Positions 36,878 to 46,363 of a stretch of DNA of 64,000 nt are shown piece after piece (position 1 is the first letter of the stretch; each line of letters opens with the position of its first letter). A program made the position numbers and the translations under genes. The stretch is from assembly GCF_014635885.1 (NCBI RefSeq), contig NZ_BMDR01000005.1, forward strand, positions 1 through 64,000, given 5' to 3'. Origin of the DNA: Acinetobacter vivianii (GTDB lineage Bacteria; Pseudomonadota; Gammaproteobacteria; Pseudomonadales; Moraxellaceae). Under the pieces are notes generated by a model. The model was not told the origin of the DNA and did not search any database. It saw only the letters and a program-made list of their open reading frames with translations.

Positions 36878-37915
36878 ATGCGTTTTTCATTATTTGTACA
36901 CATGGAACGTGTTTCTGATCAGCAAACGCAGAAACAGCTTTATGATGAGATGATTGAACTGTGCCAGATTGCGGATCAGGGAGGTATGCATGCGATCTGG
37001 ACGGGTGAGCATCACGCCATGAATTTTACCATTGCACCGAATCCGTTTATTAATTTGGCTGATCTGGCCAATAAGACCAAAAATGTGCGCTTGGGTACAG
37101 GCACAGTGGTTGCTCCTTTCTGGCATCCGATCAAGTTGGCAGGCGAAGCGGCCATGACTGATATCATTACCAATGGTCGTTTAGATATCGGGATTGCACG
37201 AGGCGCTTACTCATTTGAATATGAGCGGATGGTCCCTGGGATGGACGCATGGAGTGCAGGGCAACGTCTGCGTGAAATGATTCCTGCCATCAAAAATCTC
37301 TGGAAAGGTGACTACGAACATAAGGGAGAATTTTGGCAGTTCCCAAAAACCACCTCCGCACCGCAGCCTTTACAACAGCCATTTCCTCCAATCTGGGTGG
37401 CGGCACGTGATCCAAATAGCCATGAATTTGCAGTACAGAATGGTTGTAATGTACAGGTCACACCGCTGCATTTTGGGGATGATGAAGTTGAGAAACTGAT
37501 GGGGCATTTCAATGCCGCTTGTGAAAAGTTTGCTGATATTCCACGTCCGGAAATTATGTTACTCCGCCATACTTATGTGGCAGAAAGTGAGACTGATGCA
37601 CAAGTTGCAGCAGAAGAAATTAATGCCTTCTATAATTATTTTGGTGCATGGTTTAAAAATGAGCGTGAAATTAATCAAGGTCTCATCGCACCCATCAGTA
37701 AAGAAGAAATGGCCCAACATCCTTTCTATACACCCGAAGCCATGCGTCAAAATAACGTGATTGGTGAAGCGCAGGAAGTGATCGACCGTTTAAAAGCCTA
37801 TGAGGCGATGGGATATAACGAGTATTCATTCTGGATTGATACTGGAATGAGCTTTGAACGTAAAAAAGCCTCGTTACTCCGTATGATCAATGACGTGATG
37901 CCTGCATTTGCATAG
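36878..37915 (+). CDS. tgnB: Luciferase-like monooxygenase, TgnB-like oxygenase
   Basis: A 345-residue bacterial-luciferase-family (LLM) flavin-dependent oxygenase. It shows MRFSLFVHMERVSD at the N-terminus, TGEHHAMNF, RLGTGTVVAPFWHPIKLAGEAAMTD split over strands and GRLDIGIARGAY, typical of the TIM-barrel family. In A. baylyi TgnB opens the trigonelline ring between C2 and C3 with reduced flavin from TgnA, and pyridine monooxygenase PyrA of Arthrobacter is analogous. It follows the reductase by 2 bp with the site GAGGAAG. Substrate assignment is by cluster content, not by residues I can verify. Confidence 0.83.
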   Translation: MRFSLFVHMERVSDQQTQKQLYDEMIELCQIADQGGMHAIWTGEHHAMNFTIAPNPFINLADLANKTKNVRLGTGTVVAPFWHPIKLAGEAAMTDIITNGRLDIGIARGAYSFEYERMVPGMDAWSAGQRLREMIPAIKNLWKGDYEHKGEFWQFPKTTSAPQPLQQPFPPIWVAARDPNSHEFAVQNGCNVQVTPLHFGDDEVEKLMGHFNAACEKFADIPRPEIMLLRHTYVAESETDAQVAAEEINAFYNYFGAWFKNEREINQGLIAPISKEEMAQHPFYTPEAMRQNNVIGEAQEVIDRLKAYEAMGYNEYSFWIDTGMSFERKKASLLRMINDVMPAFA

Positions 37916-37926
37916 GAGAGAAGAGC

Positions 37927-39396
37927 ATGACTTCTCAATTCCAGTTATATATTAATGGTCAATTTGAAGACGGTGCTGCCCAGTTTGATAGTATTAATCC
38001 AGCAACAGGGCAAGTCTGGGCGAAAATGCCGGAAGCACGCCGTGATGAAGTGAACCGTGCTGTGGCAGCCGCCACCCATGCTTTACAGGAGAGTGCTTGG
38101 GCAGGTTTAACGGCTTCTCAACGAGGTAAACTGCTTTATAAACTGGCAGAGCTGATTGAACAAGCGGCGCCACAACTGGCTCAATATGAAACCAGCGATA
38201 CAGGAAAAATCATTCGCGAAACTTCAAGTCAGATTGCCTATGTCGCCGAGTATTATCGCTATTACGCAGGAATTGCCGACAAGCTTGAAGGCAGTTATTT
38301 ACCGATTGATAAGCAGGATATGCAGGCCTGGACAATCCGCGAACCTGTGGGTGTGATTGCAGCGATTGTACCGTGGAATAGTCAGTTGTTTCTCTCGGCA
38401 GTCAAACTGGGGCCCGCTTTGGCCGCTGGATGTACTGTTGTACTGAAAGCATCAGAAGAGGGTCCAGCACCTTTGCTTGCTTTTGCGCGTTTGGTGCATG
38501 AAGCCGGTTTTCCAGCAGGTGTCGTGAATGTCATTACCGGTTTTGGCCCTGAATGCGGTGCAGTGTTAAGTAGTCATCCAGATGTTGCGCATGTAGCATT
38601 TACCGGAGGCCCTGAAACAGCACGGCATATTGTCCGTAATTCTGCTGAAAATCTGGCAAAAGTATCGCTTGAGCTAGGTGGCAAATCTCCGTTTATTGTA
38701 TTTGCTGATGCGGATCTGCAAAGCGCGGTCAATGCTCAAGTCGCTGCAATTTTTGCGGCAACAGGGCAGAGTTGTGTTGCAGGTTCACGGTTACTGGTTG
38801 AGGCAAGTATTAAAGATGAGTTTGTGCAGCGTCTGGTTGAGCGGGTACAAACCATCAATATTGGTTTACCCGAAGACATGGCAACGGAATACGGGCCCTT
38901 ATGCACATTACGTCAACGTGAAAAAATTGAGCAGGTCGTGGCTAGCTCAATTCAGCAAGGCGCGAAATTATTAACAGGCGGAAAATCATTGCCAAGAGCA
39001 GGGTATTACTATCCCCCAACAATTCTGGATTGTAGTGATGTCCCGCAGGCAGATTGCGTCATGACTGAGTTATTTGGGCCAGTCCTGTCTGTGGTGAGTT
39101 TTAGTAGCGAAGCAGAAGCGGTTCAAAAAGCCAACAATACACCTTACGGACTTGCTGCGGGTGTATTTACCAACAATTTAAGCCGCGCGCATCGTATGAC
39201 CAAAGCCATTCGTTCAGGCATTGTCTGGTTGAATACTTATCGCGCCGTTTCTCCACTGGCACCTTTTGGTGGTCATGGTTTATCAGGCCATGGTCGTGAA
39301 GGTGGCTCTGATGCCGTGCTGGATTACACCACTACAAAAACGGTCTGGTTGCGTACCTCGGATCAACCGATTGATGATCCTTTTGTGATGCGATAA
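37927..39396 (+). CDS. tgnC: Aldehyde dehydrogenase, TgnC-like
   Basis: A 489-residue NAD(P)-dependent aldehyde dehydrogenase with Asn151 (VPWNSQ), general base Glu249 (SLELGGK) and nucleophile Cys283 (TGQSCVAG). In the trigonelline pathway TgnC oxidises (Z)-2-((N-methylformamido)methylene)-5-hydroxybutyrolactone to the corresponding succinate derivative, which fits the position right after the oxygenase (11 bp gap, AGGAGAG site). On sequence alone it is a general aldehyde dehydrogenase. It ends the first block, before a 312 bp structured gap. Confidence 0.83.
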   Translation: MTSQFQLYINGQFEDGAAQFDSINPATGQVWAKMPEARRDEVNRAVAAATHALQESAWAGLTASQRGKLLYKLAELIEQAAPQLAQYETSDTGKIIRETSSQIAYVAEYYRYYAGIADKLEGSYLPIDKQDMQAWTIREPVGVIAAIVPWNSQLFLSAVKLGPALAAGCTVVLKASEEGPAPLLAFARLVHEAGFPAGVVNVITGFGPECGAVLSSHPDVAHVAFTGGPETARHIVRNSAENLAKVSLELGGKSPFIVFADADLQSAVNAQVAAIFAATGQSCVAGSRLLVEASIKDEFVQRLVERVQTINIGLPEDMATEYGPLCTLRQREKIEQVVASSIQQGAKLLTGGKSLPRAGYYYPPTILDCSDVPQADCVMTELFGPVLSVVSFSSEAEAVQKANNTPYGLAAGVFTNNLSRAHRMTKAIRSGIVWLNTYRAVSPLAPFGGHGLSGHGREGGSDAVLDYTTTKTVWLRTSDQPIDDPFVMR

Positions 39397-39708
39397 CGCT
39401 GCAAAAGGTCGAGTTCAGGATTTTTAATTTCAAGGATGAAAACATGAAAATGCAGAACGCTGAAATTCCATAAATCCCAAGCTGAGTAAGAAAAGCTAGT
39501 TTTTGTTGAGCATGCCTCATGCGTCGACCGAAGCTCTTTTATCTTTTTTCCTGAGCTTTCATGCATATCGCTCAACAATGAGCTGAAAAAAACAGAAATA
39601 AATGTCAGGTCATCAGGATATGGCACTGGCAAGGCAGGTTGTTAAACCTACGTTTACTCTCACGAATTGATATTGAGGAAATGAGTTCCTCAAAGAGAGA
39701 TTAAGGAT
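39397..39708. other. Structured gap with a 9-codon frame before the permease
   Basis: A tiny frame at 39444-39473 (MKMQNAEIP, stop) has a good AAGGA site 8 bases ahead. Beyond it is a 9 bp perfect inverted repeat, TTGTTGAGC at 39503-39511 and GCTCAACAA at 39570-39578, plus an AAGCTC/GAGCTT pair inside. There is no clear terminator T-run. It could be a leader or processing region between the tgn block and the permease; no larger gene is seen. Confidence 0.4.
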
Positions 39709-41103
39709 ATGAGCCAAAATGAGAAAAATGCTTTCGCGATAGAAAGTCATTCAATTGATTATGTGGATCCTTCAGAACGTCATGGAAAAGTTCGGGATCT
39801 ATTCACCTTGTGGTTTTGTACCAATATTGCACCTTTGGCTGTGATTACCGGTGCAATGTCCATGTTAACCTTTAAGTTAAGCCTGATCAGTGCATTGGTC
39901 GCGATTTGTTGTGGTCATTTTTTTGGTGCAGCTATTCTGGCACTGACCTCAGCGCAGGGACCACAGGTGGGTATTCCACAAATGATCCAGAGCCGTGCAC
40001 AGTTTGGACGTTATGGTGCGTTACTGGTTGTATTATTTACCACGTTAATTTATCTCGGTTTTTTTATTTCCAATATTATTCTTTCTGGCAAGACACTGCA
40101 TACTGTTGTGCCAGCGATCCCTGTTCCAACTGCGACGGTAATTGGTGCGATTGCTGCAACCACGATCGGTATTGTTGGCTATCACCTGATTCATAAGTTC
40201 AACAAGATTGGTACTTGGTTTATGGGCGGTTCATTGTTAATCGGCCTGATGATCATGATTCCGCATATTAATGCAGAGGTCTTGGCAAAAGGATCGTTTA
40301 ACCTGAAAGGCTGGTTCGCCATGTTTGGCTTATGTGCGGTCTGGCAAATCAGTTTCTCACCTTATACCTCAGATTATTCAAGATATTTGCCTAAAAGTAT
40401 CGGGATTTATAAACCCTTTATCTATACCTATTTAGGTGCGGCGCTTGGCACCATCTTTGCGATGAGCTTTGGAACGGTTGCAGTGAGTATTGGCTCAACC
40501 ACTGATGCCATGGAAGCCGTTAAATCTGGAACAGGACTGTTTGGCTATGTGCTGATGATTTTATTCCTGTGTAATATTATCGGACACAATGCCATGAATT
40601 TATATGGTGCAGTGCTGTCTTGTATTACTTCGATTCAGACTTTTGCGGGGCAGTGGATGCCGAGTAAAAATGTTCGTATCAGTTTGTCCATTATTGTTTT
40701 AATTTTGGCGACTTTTACCGCACTTTGGGCTTCGAGCAACTTTATCAGCTTCTTCCTCAATGTCATTTTCGCCTTGTTATTTATTCTGGTTCCTTGGGTA
40801 TCGATTAACTTGCTGGATTTCTATGTCGTCAATAAGAAATCTTATGATATTCCTTCTATTTTCGCTCAGGACGGTGGCATCTACGGTAAATTCAATGCCA
40901 AAGCCTTAATCGCCTATTTCTTAGGTATCGTGATTCAGATCCCTTTCCTCACCAATGCTTTCTTTACTGGGCCATTTGCCAATATTGTTCCTGATGTCGA
41001 TATTTCATGGGTGATTGGTTTGGTGGTGAGCTTCGTGGTGTATTACGCCTTTAATCTCGGAAAGATTAAGTGTAATCGTCCTGCCTTTAATGCAAACGCA
41101 TAA
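39709..41103 (+). CDS. NCS1/cytosine-permease family transporter
   Basis: A 464-residue inner-membrane protein with about 12 helices. The features DLFTLWFCTNIAPLAVITGA, GPQVGIPQMIQSRAQFGRYGA and WQISFSPYTSDYSRYLP are those of the purine-cytosine permease (NCS1) family, which imports N-heterocycles such as nucleobases, hydantoin or thiamine. Within the tgn-like island it is the best candidate for the substrate importer. Trigonelline, an N-methylated pyridine carboxylate, would be a plausible cargo; this is inference. It is followed by a porin gene after 30 bp. Confidence 0.85.
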   Translation: MSQNEKNAFAIESHSIDYVDPSERHGKVRDLFTLWFCTNIAPLAVITGAMSMLTFKLSLISALVAICCGHFFGAAILALTSAQGPQVGIPQMIQSRAQFGRYGALLVVLFTTLIYLGFFISNIILSGKTLHTVVPAIPVPTATVIGAIAATTIGIVGYHLIHKFNKIGTWFMGGSLLIGLMIMIPHINAEVLAKGSFNLKGWFAMFGLCAVWQISFSPYTSDYSRYLPKSIGIYKPFIYTYLGAALGTIFAMSFGTVAVSIGSTTDAMEAVKSGTGLFGYVLMILFLCNIIGHNAMNLYGAVLSCITSIQTFAGQWMPSKNVRISLSIIVLILATFTALWASSNFISFFLNVIFALLFILVPWVSINLLDFYVVNKKSYDIPSIFAQDGGIYGKFNAKALIAYFLGIVIQIPFLTNAFFTGPFANIVPDVDISWVIGLVVSFVVYYAFNLGKIKCNRPAFNANA

Positions 41104-41133
41104 GCGGAACTGGATAAGAAAGGAATCTGGAAG

Positions 41134-42303
41134 ATGAAAAAAATTGATTTTCAGTTCGCCCTAACCACGGTTTTGCTGGGCATGATCTCGTCAAGTTATG
41201 CTGGGATCAGTTTTGGAGATGCGACAGCCGATGCGGGCAAGTTGACAATATCGGGCTATGTCCGTGCCAATTATCAAGATAAGGATTTTGGTGAAGTGGC
41301 ATCTGAACATAAAATACGTTTTGAGGCAGCACAGTTAAAACTGGACTATGAACGTGGGCAGTTATTTGGACATGCTGAATATCGTTGCTATCAGTACGAT
41401 ACCTTATGTGACTTTTCGAGTTTGATTGATGCTTATGTTGGCTATCATCTGAATCAGACTGATCAAGTTGTGGTGGGTATGCAACCGATTCCTTTTGGGC
41501 CTGCACGGTTCTGGGGAAATAGCTTATATGGCAGTATCAATACCACAGCAGGTTTAGAAGATGTGCATAACCTTGGTTTAAATTATCACTTTGAATTACC
41601 GAGCGCGACTCAATTTGATGTGGGTTATTTTGCTACAGATGCAGGTCATTACGAAGGAAGTACACGAGACTCTGGACGCTATACGGCCAATTATGTGAGC
41701 TCAAATGACAGTAGTAAAAGCGATCTACAGGAAAAAAATATGTGGGTGGGGCGTATAACGCAAGATATCTCTTTAGGGCTAACTGGCTTAAGCACCCAAG
41801 TTGGCGGCTCTTACTGGACTTCGGAAATTGAAAATAAAACTATGTCTAAAACAGGAAGACGTAACGCCTGGGCATTATTTAGCAAATTTAATTATGGCAA
41901 TCTGGGACTCACATTAACGGGCGGAAAAAATGATGTCACGAATAAAGACTCAATGGACTCTGCAGCTTCATTAATGGGTTCATACGACAGTGAATATTAT
42001 GTTGCCAACAAAGCAACGTATTATACGGCTGATATTGGCTATGCCTTTAAAGATGTCAAACAGATTGGCAATATTACGCCTTATTTCATGCATAGCCGTT
42101 ACAACAAAGATCAGGCTGGTGCACAAGATTCGACCCGTAATATTTTGGGTGTCGCAATCGACCATAAACAGCTTTCTTTGGTTGCTGAATATATCATGAG
42201 TAAAAATGATCCCTTTATTGGTGGCACTCAAGACTCACTGGCGCGGGGGGATGATGGGAAGTGGAACAAATTATTAAACCTGACATTGTTCTATTATTTT
42301 TAG
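41134..42303 (+). CDS. Outer-membrane porin of the tgn-like island
   Basis: A 389-residue beta-barrel protein with a signal peptide (cut near ISSSYA, residue ~23). Alternating strands follow (KLTISGYVRANYQD, AAQLKLDYERGQLFGHAEYRCY), and the C-terminus LLNLTLFYYF ends in Phe as required for barrel assembly. It is a diffusion porin rather than a TonB-dependent receptor, not clearly OprD family. It is co-directional with, and 30 bp behind, the NCS1 permease, so the pair would carry the substrate across both membranes. Specificity is not visible. Confidence 0.8.
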   Translation: MKKIDFQFALTTVLLGMISSSYAGISFGDATADAGKLTISGYVRANYQDKDFGEVASEHKIRFEAAQLKLDYERGQLFGHAEYRCYQYDTLCDFSSLIDAYVGYHLNQTDQVVVGMQPIPFGPARFWGNSLYGSINTTAGLEDVHNLGLNYHFELPSATQFDVGYFATDAGHYEGSTRDSGRYTANYVSSNDSSKSDLQEKNMWVGRITQDISLGLTGLSTQVGGSYWTSEIENKTMSKTGRRNAWALFSKFNYGNLGLTLTGGKNDVTNKDSMDSAASLMGSYDSEYYVANKATYYTADIGYAFKDVKQIGNITPYFMHSRYNKDQAGAQDSTRNILGVAIDHKQLSLVAEYIMSKNDPFIGGTQDSLARGDDGKWNKLLNLTLFYYF

Positions 42304-42345
42304 GATGAGTCATCAGATTTGGGCGACCGAAAATTTTTTTCAAGA

Positions 42346-42367
42346 TTTATTTGGTATGCCATAATAC
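42346..42367. promoter_or_regulatory. Degenerate copy of the GntR operator (operator 2)
   Basis: It matches 17 of 22 positions of the palindrome at 34499-34520, with the right side (CCATAATAC) and the GGTAT centre conserved. It lies 69 bp before the succinate-semialdehyde dehydrogenase gene, linking that operon to the same regulator. Confidence 0.6.
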
Positions 42368-42436
42368 AAGATGGAATAGTTTCCAGATTTTTCACCATCT
42401 GTTGAGCTATTCCAACGCCGATACAGGATAACGTGT

Positions 42437-43894
42437 ATGCAACTTCAACAAATGCAATTATTCCACCAACAAGCGCTTATTGCTGGACAATGGTGTGATG
42501 CTGACAATCAGCAAACTTCAGAGATTTATAATCCTGCGACACAAGAAATGATTGGTACTGTGCCGAATATGGGGAAAGCTGAAGCGGATCGTGCAATTCA
42601 GGCTGCTGTGAAGCATTGGGCAACCTGGAAAAATAAGACAGCTAAAGATCGTTCTATTATTTTAAAGAAATGGTTTGATCTCATGGTCGCACATGCCGAT
42701 GAGCTGGCATTTATTTTAACCAGTGAACAGGGCAAACCTTTAGCCGAGGCAAGAGGAGAAATCCTATACGCTGCCAGCTTTGTAGAATGGTTTGCAGAGG
42801 AAGCAAAGCGGGTCTATGGGGATACCATTCCAAGCCCATATCCTGATGCACGTATTATTGTAAGCAAACAGCCGATAGGTGTCATTGCCGCGATTACCCC
42901 GTGGAATTTTCCAGCAGCTATGATTACCCGTAAAGTTGCACCGGCTTTGGCAGCAGGATGTCCTTGTGTTGTAAAACCTGCTCCAGAAACACCTTTTACG
43001 GCTTTGGCTTTGGTTGATCTTGCTATTCAGGCTGGTATTCCAGCAGAAATTTTTAGTGTCATCACGGGTGATGCCGTGACCATTGGTGATGCGATTTTTG
43101 AAAGTGATGATGTACGCAAATTCACGTTCACTGGCTCCACGCCTGTGGGGAAATTACTTTACCAGCGTTCAGCTCAGACCTTGAAGAAAGTCTCTCTCGA
43201 GTTGGGTGGCAATGCACCGTTTATTGTGTTTGATGATGCTGATCTGGATGCTGCTATTGAAGGGGCATTGATTGCTAAATATCGCAATGCTGGGCAAACC
43301 TGTGTTTGTGTGAATCGTTTTCTGGTTCAGGATGGCATTTATGAACGCTTCATTACCGCATTAAATGCCAAAGTGAATGCTTTTGCAATTGGTAATGGAC
43401 TTGAAGCTGGAAATGAAATTGGCCCTTTAATTAATACCAATGCCGTGAAAAAAGTTGAAGCACATGTTGCAGATGCTTTAGCCAAAGCAGGACGTTTAAT
43501 TACGGGAGGCAAACGTCATGAGGCGGGAGAGCTTTTTTATGAACCGACGATTATTGCCGATGCGACAACGGAGATGGATGTTGCAACTCAGGAAACCTTT
43601 GGGCCTTTAGCTGCAGTTTTTAAATTTGAAACGGAACAGCAGGCGATAGATATGGCGAATGCGACGGAGTTTGGTCTAGCTGCTTATTGTTATACCAAGG
43701 ATTTAGGACGAGCATGGCGCATGAGCGAGCAACTTGAATATGGTATGGTGGGAATTAATAAAGGCCTGATTTCCAATGAAGTTGCTCCTTTTGGGGGAAT
43801 TAAACATTCAGGTTTAGGCCGAGAAGGCTCAAAATACGGCATCGAAGATTATCTTGAAATCAAATACACCTTATTTGGAGGATTGAATCCATGA
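42437..43894 (+). CDS. tgnE: Succinate-semialdehyde dehydrogenase, TgnE-like
   Basis: A 485-residue aldehyde dehydrogenase of the GabD type, with Asn157 (TPWNFP), Glu255 (SLELGGN) and Cys289 (GQTCVC). Family-typical stretches are TSEQGKPLAEARGEI and EEAKRVYGDTIP. It would oxidise succinic semialdehyde, the product of the TgnD step, to succinate for the TCA cycle. Its own promoter region carries operator 2. Being 485 residues with GabD hallmarks, it could also serve 4-aminobutyrate catabolism, but no aminotransferase is nearby. The stop overlaps the next gene by 4 bp. Confidence 0.87.
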   Translation: MQLQQMQLFHQQALIAGQWCDADNQQTSEIYNPATQEMIGTVPNMGKAEADRAIQAAVKHWATWKNKTAKDRSIILKKWFDLMVAHADELAFILTSEQGKPLAEARGEILYAASFVEWFAEEAKRVYGDTIPSPYPDARIIVSKQPIGVIAAITPWNFPAAMITRKVAPALAAGCPCVVKPAPETPFTALALVDLAIQAGIPAEIFSVITGDAVTIGDAIFESDDVRKFTFTGSTPVGKLLYQRSAQTLKKVSLELGGNAPFIVFDDADLDAAIEGALIAKYRNAGQTCVCVNRFLVQDGIYERFITALNAKVNAFAIGNGLEAGNEIGPLINTNAVKKVEAHVADALAKAGRLITGGKRHEAGELFYEPTIIADATTEMDVATQETFGPLAAVFKFETEQQAIDMANATEFGLAAYCYTKDLGRAWRMSEQLEYGMVGINKGLISNEVAPFGGIKHSGLGREGSKYGIEDYLEIKYTLFGGLNP

Positions 43895-44277
43895 GCAATG
43901 AAAAGTTTGAAAAAGGTTTAGCAATCCGTAAACAGGTGCTTGGAGAAAGTTACGTCAATAATTCAATCAACAATGCAGATGACTTTAATCTACCTTTACA
44001 GGAATTGGTAACCGAGTATTGTTGGGGTGCTGTTTGGGGACGTGAGGAGCTCAGCAAGCCAGAACGTAGCATGATCAATCTTGCCATGATCTCTGCGCTC
44101 AACCGTCCGCATGAACTTAAACTTCATGTCAAAGGTGCGCTACGAAATGGCGTGCCGAAAGAAAAGATCCGTGAAGTGCTACTACAGGTTGCAATCTATT
44201 GTGGCGTGCCTGCTGCGGTAGATAGTTTCCGTATCGCAAAAGAAGCGATTCAGGAATTTGAACAAGAAAATAACTAA
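43891..44277 (+). CDS. Carboxymuconolactone decarboxylase-like protein
   Basis: A 128-residue CMD/AhpD-family protein. The signature NLAMISALNRPHELKLHVKGALRNGV ... EVLLQVAIYCGVPAAVDSF is close to that of 4-carboxymuconolactone decarboxylase (PcaC). No CxxC motif of AhpD-type peroxidases is present, so it is not an AhpD. It is translationally coupled to tgnE (ATGA overlap). A decarboxylating or isomerising step in the same pathway is plausible; the CO2 lost in trigonelline breakdown makes this worth testing. It is unlikely to be PcaC itself, since no pca genes are near. Confidence 0.8.
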   Translation: MSNEKFEKGLAIRKQVLGESYVNNSINNADDFNLPLQELVTEYCWGAVWGREELSKPERSMINLAMISALNRPHELKLHVKGALRNGVPKEKIREVLLQVAIYCGVPAAVDSFRIAKEAIQEFEQENN

Positions 44278-44293
44278 AATTTTTGTTGAACCA

Positions 44294-44327
44294 GCAGGCC
44301 TCAGATCCTGATTGAAATGAGGTCTGC
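44294..44327 (+). terminator. Probable terminator of the tgn-like island
   Basis: A 10 bp stem GCAGGCCTCA/TGAGGTCTGC with one mismatched position and a 14-base loop, followed by an AT-rich tract. The remaining 250 bp to the next gene shows nothing further. Confidence 0.5.
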
Positions 44328-44578
44328 ATAAAATATTTGTTTATAAATTATCTGTCCGTATAAAAAACCTACAAAATATCGCCACAGATGGACTACAAAT
44401 GTGCATTATTAGCGAGTACTATTTATTTCCTAAATGTTGAATCACTTTACATACCGTCAGATTATTCGGTTTCGAGGGCGGATTAGTGTAAATTATTCAC
44501 TTCGCCAGAATTCTTTTTTGCATAAGAATTTAAGCAACGAAATTTTATATATTTGACGGATAATCTCAAGAGTAAGGT

Positions 44579-46279
44579 ATGCCTGCGACCCCTAGTAAAA
44601 TCAAAAAACCTTTATATATTCCCTATGCTGGGAATGCTCTTTTAGAACTTCCGCTGTTAAATAAAGGCTCTGCTTTCTCTGAAGAAGAAAGAGAAAATTT
44701 TAATTTACATGGTCTCGTTCCATACAATATTGAAAACATCGAAGAGCAAACACAACGCTCTTATCAACAGTACCTTTCATTTGACAGTGACCTGAATAAG
44801 CATATTTATTTAAGAAATATCCAAGATACCAATGAAACCCTGTTCTATAGCCTATTGAGTCAGCATTTGGATGAAATGCTACCGATTATCTATACCCCGA
44901 CGGTAGGCGAAGCCTGCCAGCGTTTCTCTGACATTTACCGTCGTCACCGTGGTATCTTCATTTCTTATCCAGAACGTAAGTACATTGACCAAATTATTCA
45001 CAACGTGAATAAGAAAAATGTCAAAGTCATCGTGATTACAGACGGCGAACGTATCTTAGGTCTAGGTGATCAGGGGATTGGAGGGATGGGTATCCCGATC
45101 GGCAAATTATCTCTGTATACCGCCTGTGGTGGTATTAGTCCTGCCTATACTTTACCGATTACCATTGATGTCGGAACCAATAACGAAGAATTGCTGAATG
45201 ATCCAATCTATATGGGTTGGAAACAACCGCGTATTCGTGGTGAGCAATATTATGAATTCGTTGAGCAAATTATTACTGCGGTGCGTCAGCGTTGGCCTGA
45301 TGTACTGATCCAGTTTGAAGACTTTGCGCAAATGAATGCCATGCCATTATTAACCCAGTATCGAGACAAGATTTGCTGTTTTAATGATGATATTCAAGGC
45401 ACGGCGGCTGTAACAGCGGCAACCCTGATTGCTGCATCTCGTTCACAAGGCAAGCAGCTTAAAGATCAAACCATTACTTTTGTTGGTGCGGGTTCAGCAG
45501 GTTGCGGTATCGCAGAGCAGATCGTTCGTCAAATGATGGATGAAGGGCTAAGTGATCATGAAGCACGTTCACGTATCTTTATGGTGGATCGTTTTGGTCT
45601 TATGACTGATCAACAGCCGAATTTACTCGATTTCCAGCAGAAGCTGGCGACACCAACCAGTGCCATCAGTGACTGGGAATATACGGGTGAATATGTCGGT
45701 TTACTGGATGTGGTGAAAAATGCCAAACCAAGTATCCTGATTGGTGTTTCTGGTCAGGCTGGCTTATTCAGCGAAGAAGTGATCAAAACTTTAGCGAAAT
45801 ATTATAAACATCCGATTGTTCTGCCACTGTCGAACCCGACTTCACAAGTGGAAGCACAACCTAAAGATATTATCGAATGGACAGATGGCGCGGCGATTGT
45901 TGCCACAGGTAGCCCATTTGCGCCAGTTTATTATCAGGGCAAGGCTTATAGCATTGCGCAGTGTAATAACTCATATATCTTCCCGGGAATTGGCCTTGGT
46001 GTCATCGCATGTGGCGCAACGCATATCAGTGATTCTATGCTAATGGCTGCAAGTACCGCATTGGCAGATTGTTCGCCACGCTTGAAAAATCCAGCAGCGG
46101 ATTTATTGCCGAATATTAATGATATTCAGCAAGTGTCCAAGTTTATTGCTTTTAAAGTGGCAAAAGCGGCAATGGCCGATGGCTTGGCTGTTCCGATGAG
46201 TAATGATGTGTTGAAAACAGTGATTGATGATAATTTCTGGACACCAGAATATCGTAGTTACCGTCGTGTCACTGCTTAA
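44579..46279 (+). CDS. maeA: NAD-dependent malic enzyme
   Basis: A 566-residue malic enzyme converting L-malate to pyruvate and CO2 with NAD reduction. Length and the full-length bacterial (SfcA/MaeA) layout fit: [16 protein letters not shown] region (here [15 protein letters not shown]), [21 protein letters not shown], the metal-site stretch FEDFAQMNA ... [10 protein letters not shown], and the NAD fold [14 protein letters not shown]. It is a single gene with its own promoter region and a strong terminator. Standing after the tgn island, it would help convert C4 acids such as succinate-derived malate into pyruvate, but no shared regulation is visible. Confidence 0.95.
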   Translation: MPATPSKIKKPLYIPYAGNALLELPLLNKGSAFSEEERENFNLHGLVPYNIENIEEQTQRSYQQYLSFDSDLNKHIYLRNIQDTNETLFYSLLSQHLDEMLPIIYTPTVGEACQRFSDIYRRHRGIFISYPERKYIDQIIHNVNKKNVKVIVITDGERILGLGDQGIGGMGIPIGKLSLYTACGGISPAYTLPITIDVGTNNEELLNDPIYMGWKQPRIRGEQYYEFVEQIITAVRQRWPDVLIQFEDFAQMNAMPLLTQYRDKICCFNDDIQGTAAVTAATLIAASRSQGKQLKDQTITFVGAGSAGCGIAEQIVRQMMDEGLSDHEARSRIFMVDRFGLMTDQQPNLLDFQQKLATPTSAISDWEYTGEYVGLLDVVKNAKPSILIGVSGQAGLFSEEVIKTLAKYYKHPIVLPLSNPTSQVEAQPKDIIEWTDGAAIVATGSPFAPVYYQGKAYSIAQCNNSYIFPGIGLGVIACGATHISDSMLMAASTALADCSPRLKNPAADLLPNINDIQQVSKFIAFKVAKAAMADGLAVPMSNDVLKTVIDDNFWTPEYRSYRRVTA

Positions 46280-46297
46280 GCGATAAGTGATGTTTTA

Positions 46298-46330
46298 AAG
46301 GGCGCATGATCATTCAGATCATGCGCCCTT
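46298..46330. terminator. Strong terminator between malic enzyme and Lrp genes
   Basis: A perfect 14 bp stem (AAGGGCGCATGATC and its complement, loop ATTCA) lies between the convergent genes. T-rich tracts on each side are short, yet the stem is strong and should serve both. Confidence 0.8.
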
Positions 46331-46363
46331 ATTTATGTCTGCAATCTTTGACTTTGGACCTGA

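Noticed and set aside
34556..41103. Rut-type pyrimidine (uracil) degradation operon
   Set aside because: The LLM oxygenase, flavin reductase, hydrolase and NCS1 permease look Rut-like, but no RutB isochorismatase or RutC Rid protein is present. The aldehyde and succinate-semialdehyde dehydrogenases fit trigonelline or pyridine chemistry better.
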